Origin: Eucommia ulmoides
Taxonomy: Eukaryota > Streptophyta > Magnoliopsida > Garryales > Eucommiaceae
Direction: 5' to 3'
Length of the DNA stretch: 64,000 bases
Assembly: GCA_016647705.1 (NCBI GenBank)
Contig: CM028333.1
Span: forward strand, 8,692,616 to 8,756,615
Both the position numbers and the translations under genes were made by a program. The notes below the pieces were generated by a model. That model searched no databases. It saw only the letters and a program-made list of their open reading frames with translations, and had not been told where the DNA came from. Positions 24,240 through 36,000 of this stretch are shown one piece after another; the stretch's first letter is position 1, and each line of letters starts with the position of its first letter.

Positions 24240-25306
24240 TGAAAGAAATAGTGAATTTGATATCTTTTTAAAGATCTTGTTTAGACGAATCTGAATATAT
24301 AATTAGTTTGTAAAAAAAATATGTACAACAATAGTTATTTTGATTGTAATAAAATGATTTTATTGATATAGAAACTCTCAATCTCTATTATAGAATTTTC
24401 ACTGCTTTATATAACGCGAAGACAAATCTGTCAACAAAAAGTGTATGGATCCGGAATCTAAGACTGCATTGTACATGTAATCTGCGAAAATGAACTACTC
24501 GGTTTATTATTTAATTAGTTGGTTTAATTGGTAGATTAATGGTTAATATAGATCCACACAATAATTTTTTCTAATTTTTTACCTATAAGAAAATTAAGTG
24601 GCTTTTGACAAAAAATTATAAGAGATTGACCGGTATTTATAAAATGACAAACGAAGTATCTAGTTAACAGCAAAAAGATAAAAAAGATAATTAGTATAAA
24701 CCCTTAATTTATAGGACTAAAAATAAACATTAATTATGAAAAATTAGTATAACATCAAATCATTAGGAAAGATTATTTTGCAAAAATATATGAGGAGTTA
24801 AACAATAAAAATCTTTTTATTTTATAATATTACAAATTATAATAAATTTTCAAAATACATTTTGCAGTTCCAGGGCAATATTAGTCTTTAGAAAATAGAA
24901 ACATTATTAATATTGAAAAAAAAAAAAAATCATTAAAACTTTATTTTGACTTGTCCTTTCATAAATTATACTTTTCATCGATTGAAAAATGCATGTTATT
25001 AATTCAACCATCTACGTTATAATTACATGAATCAATCAAGTCAACAAAAGTCATAATTACATTACCAAATAACAGTACATAATTAAACATAGTTTAAAAA
25101 AATATATCAATTAAATTTGAATTTATTTATTCTTCTTTATACAAATAGTTAGGAGAAGAAATTTTAAATATTAAATCTCTCACTAAAAAAGCACATTAAA
25201 TAATCACTAAATTATAAATCTCGGCTCAAATTTAATTTATTAATTTCATAAATAGACAATAGACAAACACTAAAGATTGCATTTATGTTTATACCAATAA
25301 ACATAA
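24240..25306. other. AT-rich DNA, nothing seen
   Basis: No open frame of note and no repeat that I can define. Confidence 0.6.
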
Positions 25307-27230
25307 ATGCAAATTAGGTAATATAGTCAATAAATCACCAACCTAATCTGCTTAATGTTAATGGGAAGAAAACAATTTTTCCCCACAAATATTGCAAAAA
25401 ATAAAAATACAAAATCTTGCAGGATTGGCCTTTGGAACAATCAAAGGTCTCCGTGGTCAGTGCACCAAAAAAAGTTTACACATAAAGGGTAATTTTACAC
25501 GTGTACATCCCGTTTAAAAAATTAAAAAAATTATCTTGAAACTATTCTTTTATCCTTTTTAGTATAACTTCACCTTTTTTACCTACTTTCTTAAAAATAC
25601 ACTAATAACCCCCCACCCCAGCCCCCCGACCCCGCCGATACCCTCACCCCTTACAACCTCCGACAGCACCTCCCTCTCTCTCTATCTTTATATGTAGATA
25701 TATGCATCTGCAGCGCATCGGTGGAGCGGGAAGCCGAGAGGGGTAGGGGATGAGAGAGAGACTTCACATGTTATTTACCAAATATTAATCACCCCCTTAT
25801 TATTTTTGATCAAACACACTTCTCATATAGGTAAAATGTTCTAAAAAATTTATTGTATGATAATAATAAACTATTTAAAAATAATTTAATAATTAAAAAT
25901 TAAAATACATAAATATCCCTTTAATTTTTTTTTTATATTTTCTTCATCTTTCTACGCTAACATCTTCATTTTTAAAAAAATAAAATAAATAAAACTCTCT
26001 CTCTCTCTTTCCTCCCACTCTCTCTCTGATCAAATTTGTGCTTTAGTGCATAGATCCGATGTCGATTTGTGTGCCAAAGCACAGATGTTGTCCAGATTAA
26101 AGAGAGAAAAGAGAAGAGACCAACGGACCTCTATCTTGCCGGTGGTGCTCTTTAGTGACGACAATCTTACAGCACCAAATGTGGAGGAAAAAAAAAACAA
26201 GAGAGAGGCCAATAAGCTCCCACATTGTACATGTCCATAATCATGCTCTTCTTCTGCGAATGGTTCGTGTGTCTTCGATATGAAATACTGAATACAAAGG
26301 AGGGGAGGAGAGGTCGGCAAACTTCTCTTTTGCTTTCTCTCTCTACCCTTTTTATTAAACAGAAGAAAAAATAAATTCATTTTGACTTGGACTCTCTCTC
26401 TCTCTCTCTCTCTTCAGCCTTCCGCTCAATCTCCAGTGGTCGCAGAGGATGCGATGGGGACGGTAGCGGTGGGGTGAGGTGGAGTGGGGGTGGAATAAAT
26501 ATAATTATTTATAAAATTAAGGGTAAAAAATATATTTTTAAAAATAGAGGGTGTTAATAAATTTTTATAAAAATAAAAGAATAAAAAATATTTTTTAAAA
26601 TAAAATAAAGACATTTATGTTTTTTACGAGAAAAAAATAATCAAATGAAATGATTGGCATTTTAAAATGACAGAAAAAAAAAATATATAATTTTAGATGA
26701 AATGACGGAAAAAAGTAAGTGATATAAACCCAAATGCAAATTAGGTAATCTGGTCAATAAATCACCAACCTAAATCTGCTCAATGTTAATGGGAAGAAAA
26801 CAATTTTTCCCCCAAAATATTGTAAAAATAAAAATACAAAATCTTATAGGATTGGCCCTTGGAACATTCAAGGGGCTACGTCGTCCAGTGCATCAAAAAA
26901 GTTTATATATAAAGGGTAATTCTACATGTGTGCATCCCATTTAAAAAAATAAAAAATATTTTAAAACTACTCTTTTATCCTTTTTAGTAAAACTTCAATT
27001 TTTATTTTTTTTTACCCATTAATTTTCTTAAAAATACAGTAACACCCCCACCGGCTGGCAACCCCACACGCAGGCACCCTCACCCCCTGCCACCTCCGGC
27101 ACCACCTCTCTTTGCAAATCCATTACGGATCTTCACGGGGGATCTGCATTTGCAGTGCATTGTCGGGGAGGGGGGATAACCGGGGGGGTTAGGGATGAGA
27201 GAGCGAGAGAAGGGAGAAAAATCTGTGTTG
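25307..27230. repeat. Pair of about 0.48-kb direct repeats, 1.43 kb apart
   Basis: Copy 1 spans about 25307-25760 and copy 2 about 26732-27215. Shared blocks include CAATAAATCACCAACCTAA, AATGGGAAGAAAACAATTTT and TTTTATCCTTTTTAGTA, ending in GGGGATGAGAGAG or TAGGGATGAGAGAG. Identity is roughly 80-85% by eye. Between the copies are CT-rich microsatellites (around 25995-26030 and 26390-26412) and no gene. Confidence 0.7.
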
Positions 27231-27433
27231 CTTTCAGCTCCGCGCCGATGGCCGTGTCAGTGTTGGTACTCGCCAAAGTAAAAGGGAGGAGAAAGAAAAA
27301 GAATAAAAGATAAAAAAATTAAAAGAATATATGTGTTAATAATTTAAAAAGTAAAATAATAATTGAATTAAATTTTTTTTTTACCAGGTGTTAGACTAGC
27401 AAAGGGTGTTAGACTAGCAAAAAGGGATATTAC

Positions 27434-28047
27434 TACGGGTTGGTGGCGGACAATTTGGGCTAAAATCGCAGACCAAACCAATACGATGCGGGTTGAACTA
27501 GTTTGAATTGTAGACTGCCCAATAATGCGCAGGTTAGGGTGGATTGAAGTGTGCAAGTTAATTAGTTTAAACCACATACAGCCCAATAGTTGGGGGTTGG
27601 GCCTATTTTCGGGTTGGGGTAATAAGAACCGTAGATTGTCCAAGTATTTTCGAGTTGTAACTTGAAATATAATAAATATATTGTTAAAAAAAATGTTACA
27701 TTACTAAAATTTGCATAAAACTACAGTAACACATAAATAAGAAAAAAAAACTCCAATGTAATTTGTAAACCATCATTAAAAAAAAAAAAAAAAAAAAAAA
27801 AACCACCTACAAACGTAAATAATGAAGTCTAAACCTACAAACTTAATAAACAGTAAGAGTGAGTAGCGGGCTAGGTGGGATGGGTAGGGTCAAAACTGCG
27901 GACCAAACTAATACTATGTGAGTTGGACTAGTTTGAACTGCAAACCGCCCAATAATACGAAAGTTATCATGAACAGTTTGCATTTCGATGTAGGTATTGC
28001 GATTTGAACAGATTTAGCGGGTTGACCCAACCAGCTGCACGCCCCTA
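27434..28047. mobile_element. Non-autonomous hAT element, 614 bp
   Basis: A perfect 8-bp duplication, GATATTAC, lies at 27426-27433 and 28048-28055. The ends are TACGGGTTGGTGGCGG and, on the minus strand, TAGGGGCGTGCAGC. Internally there are two diverged copies of a GACCAAAC-to-GCCCAATAAT block (about 27470-27520 and 27900-27955), plus a poly-A tract at about 27777-27801. No transposase is encoded. Confidence 0.8.
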
Positions 28048-28381
28048 GATATTACCATTTAGAAGCACGGATGTATGAAATCAAAAGAAGGAAACGGCGG
28101 TTAAATAAATTTGTGCATGAACGCTCCAAGATGGGAGTCCAAAGACACATTTTCTATAGGAACTTCGGAGACTTCTAACGTAGACTTTTCTTACCATCTA
28201 GATAAGCACAACCCAAAACATAAAAAGGAGGTGTGCAATTCTGACCAATTATCACCACTTATCTTAACCCCCAATAACTTTTTTAAGCCTTTTTTTTTAA
28301 GGATTCCCTTCCATTCAAGTCAATTTAAGGACGGGATAAGAAACCTCTCAAGGACTACTCAACATTCACACCGACAAACAC

Positions 28382-28410
28382 ACAAAGAGAGAGAGAGAGA
28401 GAAAGAGAGG
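28382..28410. repeat. (GA)n tract in the leader of the small membrane-protein gene
   Basis: A purine tract of GA repeats ends 12 bp before the ATG at 28423. GA/CT tracts are common in plant 5' leaders and core promoters; whether this one is transcribed cannot be told here. Confidence 0.6.
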
Positions 28411-28422
28411 TAGCAGAACCAT

Positions 28423-28635
28423 ATGGCGCGGCTGGCAAGTTGGGATGGAGTTGGGAGTGGAAGTTTGGGAAGTGCTGTCTCTGTTTTATGGGTTGCTTTT
28501 GTGACCCTCTCTCTCATAGCAGCCGTCATCTTCTCCTGTGCTGGGGGTGTGTCCAAGGACAAAGCCTCGGCCACCACCACCGACAACTACGGGGCTGGTT
28601 GTGCCGCCGGGTGTGGGGCTGGTTGCGGTGGTTGA
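28423..28635 (+). CDS. Small membrane protein with Gly/Cys-rich tail (70 aa)
   Basis: This is a single-exon frame of 70 residues. Residues 1-16 are Gly/Ser-rich and 17-40 form one strong hydrophobic segment (VSVLWVAFVTLSLIAAVIFS). They are followed by a short charged loop (SKDK, 44-47) and a Thr/Ala stretch. The tail has Cys at 60, 64 and 68, spaced by Gly/Ala, with another Cys at 39 at the end of the membrane segment. The frame is GC-richer than its surroundings, begins just after a GA-rich leader and ends cleanly with TGA, which supports a real gene. The layout recalls short, uncharacterised plant transmembrane proteins; the Cys may be lipidated or bind metal, which is inference. Function is unknown. 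Minus-strand frames over the same bases are shadows. Confidence 0.72.
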   Translation: MARLASWDGVGSGSLGSAVSVLWVAFVTLSLIAAVIFSCAGGVSKDKASATTTDNYGAGCAAGCGAGCGG

Positions 28636-29163
28636 CCTCCACCTCAACCTTCTCTCTCTCTGCTGGTTATGCACAATACAGAAGAAATGTTAGTTCCTGA
28701 GAAAAGAATATGAAGCAAACCCAAAAATATAGAATATTATTGCTTCTTTTCTGAGATTAGAAATGGCTATGGAAAATTGTGGGTTATGACTTATGAGTAA
28801 TATAGAATTATTTATCATACCTCAGAATCAGGGGATTACTTGTTGTACAAGTTCTTGTAAATGGCTTCTTGATAGCAACATTTGACCCATTAATCTGCAA
28901 GAATCACAAGCAAACGCTGTCTGGAGTTTTTTAATCACAAATGTAAATGCACTTACCCCTTCTCTCTGTGTGTGCGCTTCTGTGTGTTTAGCTAAATCGA
29001 TATCGTCAACCAAACTCAACAGTTAAACAGGGGGTTCACATAAATTCGACCAGACTGCAGGGGCAAACACCAAATTGGCAGAAACTTGAATGAGCAGAAT
29101 GCCAAATGGCTTCTCCACTCCATAATTGTGGGATGGCATCCCACATCGATGTTAGAATCTTTT
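28636..29163. other. 3' flank of the small gene and spacer
   Basis: No further coding region. The first 150 bp are probably the 3' untranslated region. A CATCCCACATCGATG word near 29140 resembles ends of the TRIM-like repeats that follow. Confidence 0.45.
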
Positions 29164-29817
29164 CCCAATATCCGTTCGCAGTGACTTGTCAAAATCCACC
29201 CTGCGCATGAGAAAGTGTATGGAATCCCACATCGCTTGTGTTACCTAATCCTGAGCTATATATAAAGCCGAGGACAATCCTCTTCTTACAAGACGTCTTT
29301 TGATAGTGAATTAGTCCCACTGGGTTTCCGCATGGTATCAGGGCCAAAACTCTTGTCTGATGTTGGGCCACCTAATATCCGTTATCAATGATTTGTCAAA
29401 AAAGTCCAATCTACACATGAGGGAACGTGTTGAATCCTTTGGGAATACCCGTTAAACAACATTATATTTTTCAAAAATTAAAAATCTAATAACCAAGAAA
29501 AAAACATATAAAAAGAACAGAACTTAACTTACAATTTAGCTCCATTAAGTTCTACTCCCACACCACGTGTCCAAGCAAAAAGAAACTCATCAAGGAGATC
29601 CTATCGAAGAAGGTCCAGAACAAAATAATTGAAAAGAAATATGAGTACAAAACAAAAATAGAATCCGTTCGCAGTTGTTTGTCAAAGTTCACCATGCACG
29701 TGAGAGGGCGTGTTGAATCCCACATCGCTTTTATTACCTGATCCTGAGCTATATATAAAGCCAAGGACAATTCTTCTCTCACAAGACGTCTTTCAAGAAT
29801 GAGTTAGGCCATTGGGT
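29164..29817 (+). mobile_element. TRIM-like element: two diverged LTR-like repeats
   Basis: Two direct repeats of about 150 bp, at 29164-29330 and 29667-29817, share CCGTTCGCAGT, AATCCCACATCGCTT, CCTGAGCTATATATAAAGCC and CAAGACGTCTTT. TATATATAAAG in both is a TATA-like box. Just after the first copy, TGGTATCAGGGCC at 29333-29345 looks like a tRNA-Met primer-binding site. A third partial copy starts near 29375. The internal part is only about 340 bp and noncoding, as in terminal-repeat retrotransposons in miniature. Confidence 0.6.
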
Positions 29818-30090
29818 TTTTAAGATAATTTTGTATAATGTAATCCTCAAAAATCACTAAAAATGAGAATCTGAAATTACAAGCAGTAATAACTGAAAAG
29901 AGTTGTACAGAACATTGTCGGTAACATGCTTCCAGTGTATTTTTTTCATTTGGATTTGATCTATCTTATTGCCTTTGTATTATTTTTCATGTGAATTTTG
30001 ATCTTTAAAAAACAGTACATTTATGGGTCATTTAAACATTCACAAAACAAGTTGTACCCTTGCAATCAAATGGGTTGTTGCAGCATGCAT

Positions 30091-33000
30091 TTATGTTCCT
30101 CGATTCTTCCTGATTTCGGTTGACGATATATCCATGCGGAAACTCTCAGGCGGTATTGAGATAAACATATCTTTCAACTCCACAGGAATGTCAAAATCTT
30201 CAAGAACCTGTATGGATATCAGAAAACACCAAACGAAGAATAATTTCAAGGACTTGAACGATGAAAATTAAAAATAAAAAGGAGGGTCTAATAAGATTAT
30301 GATGCATGGACAAACCTTGAAAACCCCGTCTACATTTCGACCACCAACTAGGAAAAGGCATCCCGTGCTTTTGCATTTTTTGAGTATCTCCAGCATGTTT
30401 GCATAATCGTTACTGTAGTATTTTGGCTGGAAAGTGGTAGTACATCTTGTTAACAATGACTATGACAGTGACAACAAATCAATGAAGGTCAATCAAGCGT
30501 AAAAAAATATTAGTGCCATATGGTTGTCTTCCAATCCACAAATTGTACTATTTTTTAATTAGTCAATTTATGAACGGTTAAAGTTTATATTTGTAAGAAT
30601 TAAAAACAGCTAAATCACTTAGCTAAACCCTTTTACTATTTTCTAGTGTAAATGGAGTAAAATCAACAATAACAACAACTAAGGGCATATTTGATAACTA
30701 AATTAATCACTTAAAACTGATTAAATGAAGTACTTAATTAATTAAGTGTGTTTGATAAATTTAATTAAAATTACTTAATTAATTAAGTTAGTTGAAAAAT
30801 TAAGTTAAAAATTCAGCAAACACCCCTTGGCTTATTTTTTTTTTTTGTAGAAGGCACTCAAACATCTTCAAATTAAAAAAATATGTGTTTTGACCATTTT
30901 ACTCTTCACACTACCTAGGGCTCAGTTCGTTCTATTTTTCGTTTGTCCATTTCGAAGAGAGAGCAGACGAGAGTTGCGTCCATAGGCGGTGGAGGCGGCC
31001 ATCGGCGATCGTAGAAGCGGTCTCACAAGCATGGAGTAATTCTTTCCATTTATGTTGTCGCCGATCAAATCCATGTGGAAGAGAGAAGAGAAGAAAGAAG
31101 TGCGGCGGTGTGCTGGTTCAATTTGCGAGTTGCTAGTTCGAGGAGGCGATTTTGCCATTTCTGGTTCGATTTGCGAGTTTCTGTGACCATTTTTCCATTT
31201 TCTAGTTCGAGGAGACGATTTCGATGATTTACTGGCTCGAGGAGGCGATTTGCTGAGGTAAGTTCTTCAGATTTTCATCTTTCATACTCACAATTTTGGT
31301 GGATTTGGGTTAGATTTGAGATTGCAAACTCCGATTTGTGAGTTTCTGTGATTTACTGTTTTGACGACTTTGCGCTTAGAGATGTAGGGTTTTCTCACCG
31401 CTCTTCCTTATTTCATTTTGTTTAGAGACGAGAGAGCAGAGGATATAGGCGGCGGCGAGTGCGAACCAGATGAAGAACGGATCACTCGCGAACAACTCCG
31501 AGATGAAACGAGAAACCGATTCGATTTGCTGGTTCGAGACGAAGTGATTTGATTCTATTTTCACCTTCGAATTTCAGAGATTGATTTGATTTTCACCTTC
31601 GAATTTTAGAGATTGATTCGATTTGGTGAGGCTAAACGATTTCGGTGATTGACAATTCAAATTTCAGAGAATGTTTAAATAAGAAGATACTCACCGATTG
31701 ACAATTGAAATCTTGGATTAGGTTTTGTTTGGGCTGGAGAAGAGCAGGGAGTCGGAAGATCGTCATTTTGTTTGATCGCTTCGTTGCGAGGCCGATTTCG
31801 CATTCGATCTGAGATTGCGAGCTCCGATTGCCTAGAGATTTGCTAATAAATTTATTCGTTATGTTGAGATTGTGAGAAATTTGATCCATTCCGATAAGGT
31901 ACTATTTCTTCTTCATCTTCTTCCGATTGATCTATGTTATGTGTAACTTCATAGATCTGAATCAATTCTTATTCTTATTCTGAACCGTGAGATTTGTGTT
32001 ATGTGTAACATCATAGAATTTGATCTTCGTTTCTAATATTCAGTTCTTATTCTGAACCATGAGATCTGTGTTGTGTAACTTCATATATCTGAATTAGTTC
32101 TTGTTCTTGTTCTGAACCATGAGATCTGTGTTACATGTAACTTCATAGAATTTTATCTTCATTTCTAATATTCAGTTCTTGTTCTGAATCATGTGATCTG
32201 TTTGTTTTTAAAACGTTAATTCAATTTTGTTCTGAATCTTAGGATTTGTTATTTGAATCTCGGTTTAGCATTTAATTTTGTTCTGCATCTAAGGATCTGT
32301 ATGTTTTTCAGACAGTGATCTGTTTATTTTTAACAAAAATTTCTTTGCATTGTCGAATGATATTTCCATTTGATTTTGAGTTTGAGAAACTATTTTAAGA
32401 ATTTTATAGAAATTAAACAATTTTCAACAATTCAAATTTTGCACTTATCAAACAAACAAACAAAATTCAGCACTTAAATTTTCAGCACAATTTATCAAAT
32501 AACCTTCTTAAATTTTCAACACTTAAAATTTAAGTACTTAATTTTCAGCACTTAAAAATTAAGCCGTTATCAAACAAGTCTAAGCCTTTGTCCCACTTAA
32601 GTAGGGTCGGCATGAATCCGTTTACATAGTGATCGATCAAGGGTCATCCTCTAAGGTTTAATGTCATCAAATCAATTCTAATATTCTCGTCTCAAGTCTT
32701 CTTAGACCTACCTCTCTCTCTAGTAGCCCCCCGCACTTGAACTAAATCACATTTTCTCATTGATGTTTCTATGGGTCTTCTATGCTTATGTTCAAACCAT
32801 CATAAAATCGGAGTAAAATATAGCTTAAAAAGTAACAAAAATAAAACAATTGTATGTTTCTTGGTTCAAATAAACAATATGCAAATTTGATTAAATTATG
32901 AGTGAATGGAGAAATATACACAGCAATTAATAAAAAATTAAGCGGAAATTTAGACAACCAAACGGACCCTAAAAGAACATAACTAAGGGTAGAACCTGAT

Positions 33001-36000
33001 CAAGGAGCTAAAAAAGGAAAAGATTAAAAAGGGTGATGTAGTTGAAACATAATAAAGAGGTTAAGGAAAAAGAAAGCAACTTGAACAAGGGAAGCACGCT
33101 GCACTGTCTTATAAACCTCTCATCAACAAAATTTGGTACATTAATGTATTATTAGTAAGCATGCATCTATGATAAGTGCCTGCAGGAGAGTATGATAGAG
33201 AGAAATAAAAGAAGACAAGAATGGATGATTTGCCAATACTCATCAACAGTAATATTTCATGAATGCACCCGTGAGAAGAATGGGAAGGCATCAACTAAGA
33301 AAAAAGAATTGAACAAATCATAAAGCAATTGAAGAACATAAATAGATCAACCAACTCTTATCTTAGAGCTTGAATTTCCTTACATTTATAAGCCTTGCTG
33401 CCGTGTCTGCGCCAATCACAAAAGCACTGCCAGGAAAAAGTTCAGCTTTCTTGTAGAAATAAGGCTGATTGGAAATGATTACCGTCTTTCCTACATTTAA
33501 AAAAAATTAACACATTCAAAGCTCGGCTGGTCTTGAATCATAAAACTGTCAACAATTCACTACACTAAATCAGTCATACCAACAAAAAGAGTTTGATAAT
33601 AATAAGCAATCATGAAAGAGAAAGAATATAAAATTTTGATCACACAACTAACAACGAAAATAATCCAGCCGCCTCTGTGATGGAAAGCAAGGAAATCACG
33701 ATCCAATTATCAATATCAAAAACAAACAAACACTCCTTCCCAAAATAGTTATAATGATGACTGCACACATAGGGTCAGGTAGTTTTTGACTACTTTTCAC
33801 TTTCCCACACTCCCATTAGTGTGCAATGCGGAAAACATGTTAAAATTTTTGAATGTGTGTGGTTGGAGAAGGTTACTTTAAATTTAATTTCTTAAAGGGA
33901 AAAAATAAATTTATATTAAGATGGCAAAACACAGAAAATAGGACAATCAATTTTTAATCGAGGGACTACAAAATAGCCGATCTAGAGGAAATTCAAGAAA
34001 ACAAACTATTATGATACCCTTAAGTTGAGTAATTACCAATAAATCCCAAATAATTTAAACTTATACCAATTTGCACTATGCCCATATTTGGAGTTGATAA
34101 ATGCTAACAAATCCCTTCTCATTTATTGTCAAGGACACTTATTAGTTAACGCATTGCAGATTTATAGGAAGGTGATGGACCATTAATCAAGCACACTTAT
34201 GTGAGACAAAGGAATAAGGAGAAAAGTGCGGCTTAGTTGGCATAGAAGCTTCCATTTTCGGTTAGGATGTTGAGTTGTTAGGCTGTTGAGCTGTTAGGCT
34301 AACAAAATGTATTCTGTTATTCAGCTGTATAAGTTGCTACTGTTGGGGTTATAAATAGTAGAGGGGAAGAGGAGAGGGGACCGAAAATCTGAAGTAGAAA
34401 GGGAGAGTCCAGGCTCTCGAACACCTGGTTACCTGTTCTATCATTTCCTTTGTATTTCTTTCATTTAGCTTTGATAAATTCAAGTTCAATTCAGTACCAG
34501 TCAGCCTTTATTTGCATTTGTTTTGTGCCTGTACATTAAGAACTTCCTGTTTTGTGAGATTGTTCTATCAAGTTGGTAATCAGAGCAGTTTCAATCCTAG
34601 AAAACATGGCTCAAAAGAATGTTGAAGTATTGGAGGAGAAGATGGACCTTGTTCATTTAGAATGGCAAAGGGAATTTGACTCTGTGCGGACTGAAGTTCA
34701 GAAGATTGGAAGCTTGGAGAAGGCAATCACGCTGATGATGGGGAAATTCGAGCAGTCCGTGAGAAAAGATGATATGTGTTCTTCATCACTGATGGAAAAG
34801 AAGCAGAAACATCCTGAGATGATGGAATCGCAGACCTTGGGAGGAGGAATTACGACTAAATTTTTGGGGAATAGATCGTTCCGAAGATTGGAACTACCAA
34901 TCTTCACAGGAACTGATTCTAATAGATGGATTTTTAGAGCTGAGAGGTATTATACGATGAATAAGATGGTCGATGGAGAGAAACTGGAAACAGTGGCTTT
35001 GAGTATGGAGGGGAAAGCTCTTGCATGGTATCACTATGTAGAAGATAAGCTCAAATTCCATACCTGGAATGAGTTCAAGTCGGCCTTTCTACACCGTTTT
35101 CGATCGAGTATGAAGGGATCCCTTTGCGAGAAATTTCTGGCCATACGTCAGGAATCATCCGTCGAGGATTACCAGGAACGATTCGAAGTCTTGGGATCTC
35201 CGTTATAGGGGCTATCGGAGGAAGTTTTGGAGAGCACATATCTCAATGGATTGAAACCATTGATCCGAGCAGAGGTAAGGCTCCTCAAACCTAAAAATTT
35301 GTTGGAGATGATGGGGGCAGCTCGTTTGATCGAAGATAAGAACAGGATACTTCAAGTCAATCGGGTCGGGTCTGGATCCACTGTGTCCTGGAGCAAACCA
35401 TCAGGCTATGGGTCGGGTTCAGCTTATTCGAGCCCCAAATATTCCCCGAACGTTGCAGCGACAACGTTTCGACCTGCGAATTCACTCTGATCACCGTCGA
35501 CGACAACCACTGGTCACGCTGGGCCAGATCAAAGGAAGTCGTCACCGGAGGAGACATCAGCGACACGAAATTCGTCAGCTTACAAGCAGTTCACCGACTC
35601 TAAACTGATGAGCCGTCGCGCAAAGGGGTTGTGTTTCCGTTGTAAGGAGAAGTATTCTCCAGGTCACCTGTGCAAGAATCGACGACTGCAGGTGCTGATA
35701 GTGGCTGATGCAAGTGAAATCGAAGAAGCAGGAGATGAATTTCTACGAGAAGAAGGTCCTAAGCTTGTGGAAGGTGCAATAGAGTTATCAATTAACTCTG
35801 TAATGGGGTTTACTGACCCACATACCATGAAATTGCGAGGAAAAATTGGACCACAAACGGTGACGGGGTTGATAGATTGCGGCGCATCGCATAACTTCAT
35901 CTCTAAAGATGTTGTACAGCGGCTGGATCTACCCGTAACAACAACCACGGCGTACAAAGTGATTATTGGAATAGGAGAAACAGTGGGTGCAGACGGAATT

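Noticed and set aside
28359-28674. Minus-strand frames opposite the small membrane-protein gene
   Set aside because: GC-rich shadows; the plus-strand frame has a coherent membrane protein layout and leader.
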